Shown here piece by piece: positions 47,908 to 58,069 of a stretch of 64,000 nt of DNA (position 1 is the stretch's first letter; every line of letters starts with the position of its first letter). Location: assembly GCF_026151205.1 (NCBI RefSeq), contig NC_087080.1:4133096-4197095 (forward strand), read 5' to 3'. The stretch comes from Bolinopsis microptera. Lineage: Eukaryota; Ctenophora; Tentaculata; Lobata; Bolinopsidae. The notes beneath the pieces are model-generated. The model saw nothing but the letters and a program-made list of their open reading frames with translations. It was not told the origin of the DNA and made no database searches. The translations under genes and the position numbers were made by a program.

Positions 47908-48398
47908 GAACAATAATCGACCGGGATTCCCGGCGCCGTGAAATCCCGGCGCGGCGCCGAGGGAGCTATTTCTTCCCGGCCCCCGGCCGATTTTCAATTT
48001 TTGCCGGGAATTTGGCCGGGAATTTTTGATCGAAATCGGCCTAAAACTTTCATATAAATCTTTAAAAAGGATTTTCAATTTTGAAAGGATGATGTCCAGT
48101 GTCCAGAGTGCCAACTTTTATTTACTATTTCAGCTGAACAAATTTATTTTACCAAAATATATATGAAATCTAATTACCTTCTAAACTGTTCAATTGATAC
48201 GAACATTATATTGTCATATTAAAATAAGTTCAGATCCTAAGTCCTGAAAAGTTCTAACTTGACCGTGGATTTATTAAATTCACGGCCCCGGCCCCGGTCC
48301 CGGCCAAATTCCAGAACGGCCAATTCCCGGCCCCGGCAAAATTTGGACATTCCCGGCCCCGGCCCCGGCCAAATCCTACCCCCGGTCGTTTACTGAAT
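47908..48398. mobile_element. 491-bp GC-rich MITE with empty site at 63558
   Basis: The duplicated segment at 63.5 kb reads attgaa-agttctttc uninterrupted where this copy has 491 extra bp. Flanks share ttgaat (47902-47907 and 48399-48404; 6 of 8 outer bases match). The ends carry inverted ATcGACCGGG/AAACGACCGGG motifs, and the interior is rich in CCGGCCCCGG and CCCGGC. No coding capacity. Comparison with the empty site makes it an insertion rather than a deletion. Confidence 0.75.
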
Positions 48399-48434
48399 TT
48401 GAATAGTTCTTTCAATCTTGGATCGTAAAAAGTT

Positions 48435-50647
48435 TTAGGAAACGTCGGCTCGCCGTAGTTTGAGTCTATATAGTGCGGGAATAGTAGCCATTCCACCACG
48501 GACACCTCTGTGAATTACCTTGACATTCTGAAATTAAAGTAACATGAAATTTCAAAGGCGACGAATCATATTTACACAAAAATAATAAATTCGATTGAGA
48601 AACTGATGACACATTCTCCTAAATCGAATTCTAATCAGTAAGTCATCAGTAGAAACCTGGTCTTAAGGTGTAAGGACGTACTTGCAGTTGGAGCTATTGT
48701 TATTACGAAATAATCTGAATAAAACATAAACCAACCGGAAGTGTAGAACAGTCTACAAAGGTAGCTATCAGAATGTTACTAGGTTCCCCATCAGGCACAC
48801 TGAACTCCAAGGCTGGGGGCGGGCAGTTTGGGAGCGCTTTTTGTAAGTAATTCATCACAAGAGAGTCGGAAAGGGGAGACTGCTCGGCGATGAAGGAGTC
48901 ACGTACATGGAGCCGCAGGATGCCGTGACCTGGTGAAAATCCTTGACATGACGTCACGTGGTGTGGTGCTGTTCTTTACAACTGAAATTGGTTGTTTACT
49001 TTAGATTATAGCATTGTTTTAGTTGTGTAAGAGACAGCTCCACTGATAGCATTAAAGGATGATAATGTTTCAGATGACTATGCAACAAGCACAAAAAGTT
49101 AGCCCCTAAATTTAGAGCTCCTATTTCAGTTTAAAGACTAAAGCAGTGCTGGATTCATAAAATTGTAAGAAACATTTCAGTTAATTGTTTCGCATAGAAA
49201 TACCTTTCTCATGCAGATGTAGTCAGGTTCTGATTTATCGAGCCACACCGTGTATCGGTGGCCTATACAGAACTTAGTCTTCTCTTCCTGTTCAATGTCT
49301 GATTTTGTGTAATCTGGTAGTGGAATGTACTGCAGGATTTCTGAAATTAACGCACTGAGCGAGCAAAGGTGTAGAGAAAAGGTGTCGGCAAAATTAACTC
49401 AAACCCGGCATGATTTAAATCAGTTTGAAATAATCATTGATCAAGAAAACTTTCAGAGAAGAGAAGAATAACTACAGACAAGATTAAAATTCATGTGGTT
49501 ATTGATAACCTGTTGACTTACTGTCAAACACTGTCCCAAAGTAAGGTCTTTCCACACACTTGAACAAGGAACTACCAGTTTTGTAAATCTCTCCACTTTT
49601 TGAAGGATAGAACTTGTCAGCATTTTCCCCGGCTATTAGATTTACAACAAACTTCTTTGAAAATGGCTGTGGATCACGAGGATGAGGAGCACGATCAGTC
49701 TGACAAAACGGTGATTTTTCAGATGGGGGAAGAGTTCTGAAATTGGGAAGGACGGGCAATATTTCAGTCATTTGCATTAATTGAACAGTAGGATGGATGA
49801 AATTTGCGTTAGGATCCGGTAATTGGTCATCACTCAAACTCATATCAGATATTTCATCACCGTCGATATCATCTGGCAGATTTGCTGGTTGTGACATTAA
49901 ATGTCCGCTGGTGTCCTTTAACATTTGAATTAGAGCCCTTTCTTCACATTTCTTTTTACTTTTTCGACGTCGTTTCAATCGTTTATAAACTTGTTTCCCT
50001 GTTTTCTTCATGTCAGCTTCATATGATAAAGCATCTTGGTCCATGATAGAACTTACAAGCATTCTATTATCAGTCCTAGGTATGACGGTCAGTCCTAGGT
50101 ACGGCGGTTTCTGTGGTTCCAGTGGTTTCTGACCACTTAGCGACACAAGTGCCTCAAGTATTGAACCCTTTACAATCTCCTCTGACAGAGAGGGTTGAGC
50201 TGTGTTGGTGACACGGTCAGATTGAGTCTGTGCTGTGTTACCATCATGAGATGCAGGATAGTTGTGTTCTGAGTGGGGTCTAGGAGTTCCATCAAATGGG
50301 GTTTCACTAATAGAGTGGCAATAATCCGATGGTACTTGTCTGTATGGATCATGATATGGATCATGATATGGATCATGATATGGGTCATGATATGGATCAT
50401 GATATGGGTCATGATATCCAGTGCGTGTGTGGAGGGGATGAATATAACGAGTAGATAGAGCTGCATCTGGAGGGGGGTCAGCTTCAATGTATAAAGGTAT
50501 TTGTGTACTAGAAAGGGGGGAGCTGACTGGAGCCTCGTCTCTCAGATATCCTGGCGTTTCATGTAAAGACTTTAAGAATAATTGCCTGGGATCATCGCTG
50601 GGAGGTGGGTTTGGTTCAGTAGGAACAAAGTTCGACCATGGATACAT
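48435..50647 (-). CDS. Unrecognised nuclear-like protein gene, possibly decaying copy
   Basis: The main exon runs from ATG 50647 (just inside a tttttcag acceptor) to a donor at 49522, about 375 codons. It contains an in-frame 12-bp repeat (YHDP x6, 50347-50420), a strong basic cluster (KRLKRRRKSKKK) that looks like a nuclear signal, and acidic patches. A second exon (49203-49340 region) continues ILQYIPLPDYTKSD ... GHRYTVWLDK. A third (about 48736-48960) encodes GHGILRLHVRD ... LIATFVDCSTLP. A last exon (48435-48527) encodes VIHRGVRGGMATIPALYRL-stop. Exon 2 ends in phase 0, but no phase-0 acceptor keeps exon 3 open; splicing at the best acceptor (48982) stops after one codon. The last exon has an 11-bp deletion relative to the copy at 63443. 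I did not recognise the family. Either a truncated functional protein or an incipient pseudogene. Confidence 0.55.
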
Positions 50648-50650
50648 CCT

Positions 50651-51299
50651 GAAAAATCGGTTTAGTTGCAATTCGTTTACTAACCATTAACTAATATGGT
50701 ATTGACTTATGACTAAGTCCATAAAGAATGTGAGTAAATGATGCATAAGTAACTAAAATAATAAGTAACTAGATGCGATGAACTGTGCAGTTATCTTTAA
50801 ATAACCATCACGAAAAAAACGAGTACGATTTACAATTGGCGGTACAAGTGAGAATACCAATAGAGGGCCTCACCATGTTTTAACTCGAAACCTGCTGTCG
50901 CGCTGGGAACTTTAAACATACTTTACTACGACTCTACGAGGATTTTTGAACGTATATTGGACTGGACTAAAAGCATTGATTTGTATGTGTATTTTAATTA
51001 GCTGAACTTGATGACTGTTTCAAGAAAACCACCAATTCTGAATCTATAATAGTTGTGGGATATCCCTCATTCTTATTTCAAATTCAGTAAATGTTATTCT
51101 CGATTGCTCATTTTATGCCTAATTTGAATTAGAAGAATACGCATAATTATCATCTAAATATCAAAACTAAATACATTCTCACATTCAACTACATAGTATA
51201 AATATTAAAATATCAAACATGATAACAAACCAATATACTACTGCTAACATAAATTTACTGAAGTTTTCAATGACATTCGATTTAAAATAATAATAAAAA
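50651..51299. other. Upstream flank of the unrecognised gene
   Basis: Probably holds a 5' untranslated exon, since the coding exon starts right after an acceptor; none could be pinpointed. Confidence 0.4.
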
Positions 51300-52016
51300 T
51301 CGTAGACACCTCAGGTCCATTTTAAAGATCAAATGGCCTAAAGGTATGATAAGCAACAAAGCATTGTATGAAAGGTGCAAAGTTGAAAAGTTATCCAAGC
51401 GTATTGAACACCAGCGGTGGAAGATGTTTGGACACATTCTCAGGAGTATGGAGAACACCCCAGCCCAAACGGCTCTCTCTTTTGCTATTGAATCAGATAA
51501 TTTATTCATTGGTAGATTGGGGAGACCTAGAATGAACTTGTTATCGGTTTTAAGAAGTGATTTAAGTAGTAGAAATTTGCAAATGGACAACTTGCATGAA
51601 TTGAACGAAATTAGAGATATAGCTGCATGCAACAGATGTTGGGAAAATCTTTTTCAAGGGTACAGTTTACCGCATTAAGGTATTTTTAAGAATCATTTTT
51701 GTCGGTAAGATCCTGTTTTATAATAATAATAATAATAGTGTAGGAGTAGGATTGTTTTAATTTCTTTTTGCTAGGTTTTATAATACTTATTTGTATAATT
51801 TGTGATTGTTTCTCCCGGTTTTCTTCCCTTGCGTAGCAAGCCCTGTCTCTTGTAAAAACAACCTCGAAAGATTTGTAGATACACATAGTCTCTACACCTT
51901 TACCCTCTGGTCCCTAGGGTCAGCTGATCCCGGGCCAGAGGAAAACTACCGACTGCCAAGGTTTGACGCCTAGGCAGTCGAGACCTCTTATTGAGACCCT
52001 TTATAATAATAAAAAT
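51300..52016 (+). mobile_element. 5'-truncated LINE, 3' end
   Basis: The open frame to a stop at 51676 has the non-LTR retrotransposon tail signature: RWKMFGHILRSMENTPAQTA, then GRLGRPRMNLL, then a cysteine near the end. A ~330-bp 3' untranslated region follows, with ctctggtccctagggtcagc, ending in a (taa)n-like tail (52000-52016). The 5' part and most of the polymerase are missing. The clade cannot be set from this piece. Confidence 0.7.
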
Positions 52017-52646
52017 AGTAAATAATTACCATGCTGCGCTGCTATGGACGATAAAATTTAAATTCCTGAGAAAGTACATTGTACAATGTACATAATATAA
52101 TGTTTATCTATCATAGCGAATGAATACACGCTCATTAAAACTTACTTGATTATTTCTAAAAACACAAATCATTGAAATGACCCGTGAAATAAAATCTATA
52201 CATGCACAATAGTAAAAATGATACGTACTGAAACAAAAACTGATAAAAAACCGTAAATAATACTGTTCTGGCCATAAAAGTTGGCTATAATTGAAAAATA
52301 ATTGAACAATAATTATTAAATTATTGATAATTTGAAGTGAATCGTAATTCAAAATACGCCTACTCTGACTCTGACTCTGTGCAGCAAAATGAGTTAGCGG
52401 GTGATACTCGACGAATCCAACTCGGCGCGCGTCCTAGTAGGTTATAAACCTACAACAAAATGAGGCAAGTCCCAGAATGTGCCCGTTTTTTTACCACTAA
52501 TAGAAAATTACTTTTCCTGATCCTGACTGGACCCCATAGCTCTCGGCTTGCAGTAAGCTTATACTCTTCTACAATTATACATAATATAATTTTTATCTCA
52601 CAATCCCTCATCTAGAACTTGTATTTTAATTAATATTATATTTATC
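52017..52646. other. Non-coding interval downstream of the first P450 locus
   Basis: Contains the inverted partner (52376-52462) of the dispersed repeat at 24239-24330; otherwise AT-rich and featureless. Confidence 0.45.
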
Positions 52647-53680
52647 TTAAACTCTGGGAGTGAAGTCAACTTTGAAGTCCGGACCAGGAACAGCCGAAAC
52701 ACCTTGTATATTCCTGAACAATCCTTTGCCGATCTCTTGCTCTGACGTCATTTTAAAGTTATAAACCAAAGCTGCAATAAACAAACGTGTTTCAACATTG
52801 GCAAATTTTTGACCTATACAGTTGCGAGGTCCTGCAGAAAAGGGAACAAATGCGTAGGGGTTTCTGCCTCGGGAGTTTTTCTCTGAGAATCTTTCTGGGT
52901 CAAACTCCTCGGCGTTGTCCCAATGCTCAGGATCTCGGTGCAGCCACCAAATGGATACGTCAAGGTTGGTTCCGGCGGGCAGCATGTGACCATCAGCATA
53001 CATTGGTTCAGACAGCCTGCGACCCATGGTAGAAGCAGGGGGCTGGAGCCTCACGACCATTCCTAGGTACGGTAAACTTCCATGTTCAATATCATCAAAG
53101 TCCTTACCTTCCAGGTGGTCAGCGATTTCCTTGTAAAGACGTTCCTGGACATCTTGATGCCTACAAAGATAGTACACACAGAAAGCTATGGTTCCAGTAG
53201 TCGTGGCATGGCCAGCAAGTAATATTGTGTTGCATTCTCCGATTATTTGTTCGTCAGTAAAGTCCCCTCGCTCAGCCTGTTCGGAGACCATTTGGTCCAG
53301 GAATGCTCGTTTTCCTTTGTGCAGCTTAGTTTCACCCAACTCCAATGCCGTTTTCGCCTTATTTATCATTCCCATTATATGTTTGCTCAATTCATTTACA
53401 GAAGAATTCCAGCGTTTGCCACCCTGCGTCCTATTATAGTACCAATCGACCCACACCAATGGATTTGTGGATGCGGTTTTGTTAAAAAATTCTATTATCA
53501 GGGATGACAAATTTTACACTGCAATCATAGTCGACGATAACTAAGTATCTTCTAATTCTTTTAAATCTGAGGCATATATAATTGATGTATCGAAAGGATA
53601 TTCCCTTTTTTACCACCTTACCATTCTGATTGATTTTGCACATGGCTGACATGTTTTAACTGGAGAAGGGGTTCGCACAG
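52647..53680 (-). pseudogene. Cytochrome P450 (CYP4-like), truncated, ExxR glutamate deleted
   Basis: P450s are membrane-bound haem monooxygenases. The main exon (stop 52647, open to 53510) encodes the C-terminal ~280 residues: I-helix AGHATTTGT (near 53190-53219), PERF motif FDPERFS, and the haem-cysteine loop FSAGPRNCIG (near 52814-52843). In the K-helix it reads GMVVRLQPP where its neighbour reads GMVVKETLRLQPP. The in-frame 12-bp loss at 53053/53054 removes the invariant Glu of ExxR. About 96 residues at the start of this exon in the neighbour (the WLKNSVLVLPGQEW to C-helix region) are absent. A diverged upstream exon remnant (EPLLQLKHVSHVQNQSEW) lies at about 53624-53677. With no ExxR and no C-helix it should not bind haem normally. 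Confidence 0.8.
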
Positions 53681-54940
53681 TGGTAGTTTTATAAACCACT
53701 TTTAATTTATTGACCTATTATACCTAGTGGTAGTTTTATAGACCACATTTAATTTATTAACTTATAATACTTAATATTTATTTTTGGTGACTGTATCACC
53801 CAGTTTTAACATTTGATAATTGTACAGTTTATTGACGACACATTGATTGAATGTTATTTTATATTCTAATTTATATTCTAGTTATTTTATTTATTTTTCA
53901 ATAGACGTCAACTTCCTGTTTTTTCTTCTATATTAGTTACTCATATCTCTTGTACAGACTGTTTTACAAGGACATTGACAGATGATACTCACATTAGGCA
54001 TTCATTATTGCATCTAAATTATTTCACTTGCATTAGGTTTAGAAATTTATTCTCTGGTTAACAGATTCAAATGTTTAATTAATTTGTAGTATGACAGTAA
54101 GGTATCGTATATAAGAAGTTATTTAATTTTGCTTGGGCTATTATATTGACTATTGAGGTTTAATGATGATATGGAATTTGAATATTATATAAATTTACAC
54201 TATGTGGTTGGGGCATTTTGCATAGTAAATATGGTTACTACTCCTATATATCATATTATTTGATTGGTATTCGATTTCTGATTATTTTCCTAGGAATATG
54301 ATTATTATATCTCAATTTGGCTTTAGGTAGGGTGCCCCGCTAAAAGAACTGGATTCTTCCAGGAAGCATCCCGTGCACAGAGCTTGGTCTACATATATAT
54401 TAAATTATTAACCATTCATTCTGTATGTGCACGAAAATTTATTTCAATCATGTCATAGGAGCAAAGAAGAACAACTGTCGAGTTATTCAAGGTCCATCAC
54501 AGCACCTGTATATATTATTGGAAACATGACCAAAAGACCAACTGGGACTAAGGTACTCGTGGAGACTTCGAGGCTAATGAGTTATAAAAACAGCGGAAAT
54601 CTCAAAATTCGCTCCTAAAGTTATACATCCTATTAAACAAGATAAGCGAAGAACACTCTAGCCATCCCTTAAAGTTAAATCATTCTTTGTGCTGATAAGA
54701 TGTTTAAATGGCGATTGTTAGCCAGAGGCCAGAGCATGATGAAAAGATAGTATATTCAGAACTATTCAGTATGCATGCAATTCATTCAAAGCACATCACC
54801 AATCATGTTCTAAGAATTGTAATATGGTAGATAATCACTGTACATAATTAGTGCAACTACATCAAAATTACTTTTGATTTAAAACTCTTTTAACATTCTA
54901 TAATGTATTTTTCATATTTTATAATCTCTTATCTTGAATC
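53681..54940. other. Interval between the two P450 loci
   Basis: No further P450 exons (N-terminal anchor, etc.) found for the first locus. A local duplicate 'agtggtagttttataraccac' occurs at 53678 and 53726. Confidence 0.45.
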
Positions 54941-56746
54941 TTAAACCCTGGGAGCGAAGTCAACTTTGAAGTCCGGACCAGGAATAATGAAACAAGAATG
55001 GAGAGTCCTAAACAATCCTTTGCCGAGCTCTTGCTCTGAATTCATTTTGAAGTTATAAACCAAAGCTGCAATGAACAAACGTGTTTCAACATTGCCAAAT
55101 CTTTGACCTATACAATTGCGAGGTCCTGCAGAAAAAGGAACAAATGCGTAGGGGTTTCTGCCTCGGGAGTTTTCCTCTGAGAATCTTTCTGGGTCAAACT
55201 CCTCGGCGTTGTCCCAATGCTCAGGATCCCGGTGAAGCCACCAAATGGATACGTCAAGGTTGGTTCCAGCGGGAAGCATGTGACCATCAGCATCCATTGG
55301 TTCAGTTAGCCTGCGTCCGATAATAGAAGCAGGGGGCTGGAGCCTCAAGGTTTCCTTAACGACCATTCCTAGGTACGGTAAACTTCCATGTTCAATATCA
55401 TCAAAGTCCTTACCTTGTTCGTCAGTAAGCTCCCCTCGCTCAGCCTGTTCGTAGACCATTTGGTCCAGGAATGCTCGTTTTCCTTTGTGCAGCTTAGTTT
55501 CACCCAACTCCAATGCCGTTTTCGCCTTATTTATCATTCCCATTATATGTCTGTTCAACTCATGTACAGAAGAATTCCAAAGCTTTCCACCCTGCGTCCT
55601 GTTGTAGTACCAATCGGATTGGATTAAGGGGTTTTGGGAAGATGTTCTCATCGCAAATTCGGCCATCAGGGCCGCCATGGGAGCAAAAAGGGCTTTTGCT
55701 TCCTCCCCACTTTCGAACTCAATACCAAAAGATGTTTCGCATAAGCTATAAAATGTGGCTTCCTCTATAACTTCACATATAAGCTTGGTTGGGTCCGCTT
55801 TCAGCATCGAGACAAACAAACTGGCGTGTTTTTTCATCGTTTCGGAGAAGTCTTCCAGAATGTTAAAATGGAAAGCAGGAGTAAGCATCTTACGTCGTTT
55901 TTGCCATTCTTGTCCGGGGAGTACGAGGACACTGTTCTTCAGCCACCTGATATATTTGTAAATTAGAAAGATTTGATCATATGGGATACAAAAATAAACA
56001 ACCGGAACCATATATCATAATATATGCTATCTGTCTTAGATGATTTCTACATAGTATAGATTACAGATATCATATTATATAGAGGAAAATCGCAATTGAT
56101 TATGATCTGGAAATCTATCATAGCTACACTTTATGTTACTATTATTACTTATTTTCCAATCAATCTGATTAAGCTAAGAATACAGGAAAGAAATTAATTT
56201 ACCCAGAAACTGCATCGTATTGGAAGTTTTTGTTGATGTTAACGTTTGATTTGAGGAGGGGTTCAGCTGCAGTTACAGTGTTGAAACCTCTTCAAACCTC
56301 CCCTGATTTATTTATTATTGATATTGTTTGATTGTGCCGTAAAAATAAATATTTGTTTTATTTTGTTCAGGGAGAAATTCGATTGAAAAAAGAACTTTAT
56401 GTGAGACACTGATCCTGTTTTCTTTGGGTCTGTCATCTCGAAATATCGCTGTTCATACCTGAAAAGATCTCAAAATGGTCGGATATTTCAATTGTTGTTT
56501 GCAACTTTTAATAACATTCATAATGTAAACAATGAATTAACAGCAGTACTTTTCATGAAAAATCGCAGTGAGAATGAGAACGTACAGATAAAGAGTGTCC
56601 TTGGTAACGTCCATGAAGTGATGCATGTGTCCAACAATCGGTTTAGAACCGGGGGAGACAGGAATGTCAGTGTTGTTTCTAAAAAGGTAGAACCAGGCTA
56701 GAAACAGGGCGGTGACAAGCACCACTATCAGCAGTGCCACCAACAT
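54941..56746 (-). CDS. Cytochrome P450 (CYP4-like), I-helix segment missing
   Basis: Exon 1 (56586-56746) starts MLVALLIVVLVTALFLAWFY, the N-terminal membrane anchor, then SPGSKPIVGH. A likely short exon begins at 56458 (YEQRYFEMTDPKK). Another ends at 56203 (EPLLKSNVNINKNFQYDAVSG). The main exon is 54941-55946, phase 2: WLKNSVLVLPGQEWQKRRKM (C-helix WxxxR), ExxR (KETLR, near 55345-55362), PERF and haem loop FSAGPRNCIG (55108-55137). Compared with the locus at 52647, an in-frame 138-bp segment (equivalent of 53111-53248) is missing between TDEQ and GKDFDD. It removes the I-helix oxygen-activation motif AGHATTT. The fold would lack its longest helix, so monooxygenase activity is unlikely unless an allele or separate exon supplies it. 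The exon 2 end is uncertain. Confidence 0.8.
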
Positions 56747-58069
56747 CGTTAAACTTGGCTGCAAAGTCGGAAATCAATGTGATTAATAAATTATCGATGA
56801 AAATTCTGAAATGAGACTAGAAATAGAAGAAGCTAATAAAAAGAAACCAGGAGCCGGTGAATGTGAACGGATCCCTTAAGTAAATAACAATTAACGAGTC
56901 ACAGATCACTAATGATCGTGGTAGATAAACAGAACACAAGTTATAAGCCCTTCCATTCCTCTCTCTATATCTGTTTATCTAACCTGACCCAATTAGCTGT
57001 AACAATCCTAGGAATATTTACGAATGTGTAGATTGGGTTATCACAATGTTGTAGGCTTATATCGAGTTAAATTCGTTAAATGTGAGAGAGCCGGAAGGGA
57101 ACGAGACAACAATGAAACCGAATCATGAAACTGAGCTGACTATAACGAGATTATATCAGCACCGCGTGGCAGTCACGTGACCTGCAAATGCTGGAGTGGA
57201 CGTGTAAACAGACTGTAGATTTGCTGGAAACTGCTATTGTTTCTAATTGCAGACCCGAGGAGACTTGAGGAATTTAGGGACAGCAATCTTTATACACATT
57301 CTTATCACGCATTGTTTGTGGTGAGGTAGAATGTTACCCACCACAAAAATGTTCACGAGTTGGATAAAACCTTAAAAAATAAAACCTCAACTGACTTCAG
57401 AAGAATTTAGATGAAAAAAGCTGACAAAAAGTTTCATGATTCGGTCACACAATCTCATGAGAGGAAAATTTTGGAAATATGGGACCAATTGTGATTTTGA
57501 AAATGGAGAACTAGGTGCGGCTGATGAGTGACCAGAGATGTTACAGCTTACTAACTATACTACCACTCAGTAAGTCTAACACACACTAGTTTAGGACCGG
57601 TAAATTCAGTTTTTATTTTCAGTATGCTACTGGTCAGTGGTCGGTTTAGATTAGCACAATTGACGGTACCTACAGAGGTTTTATTTATTACGAATGTGAT
57701 TATCTTAACCCCACTGATTCATCATTGAAATCAATAAAATGACAGTACAGCAGGCTATCGTTTCGATCTTGACTGTGCCATTGGTGCAGTTTCTGTGAAA
57801 ATCGATAAGGCTGTATTGTAATTAGTTATGAAACTCTTATAGTTTCAGACCTTTCCACTTAAAGTTAGTAATTCCTGATTATTACTAAAATCTGCCGAGA
57901 TTTACTGAACTCCAACTACAAATATTGGTGATTTAAGTATTCTTGAAACGAAAAATTTACTAATTTTTTTTGAAAATCATTTTTCTCCGCTTTTCATGCA
58001 ATTTGATCACTTTTGGCGGAAAAAAGTGTGTCAGCAGATCGATTTTTTCAGACGGATCTGTCTGTACTA
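56747..58069. other. Upstream flank of the P450 locus, then gene-free
   Basis: The first coding exon sits just inside a tttgcag acceptor (56759-56765), hinting at an upstream untranslated exon that I could not locate. Nothing else recognised. Confidence 0.4.

Noticed and set aside
52787-53507. Several plus-strand open frames opposite the P450 exons
   Set aside because: Antisense shadows of the P450 coding sequence; the same shadows recur opposite the second copy.
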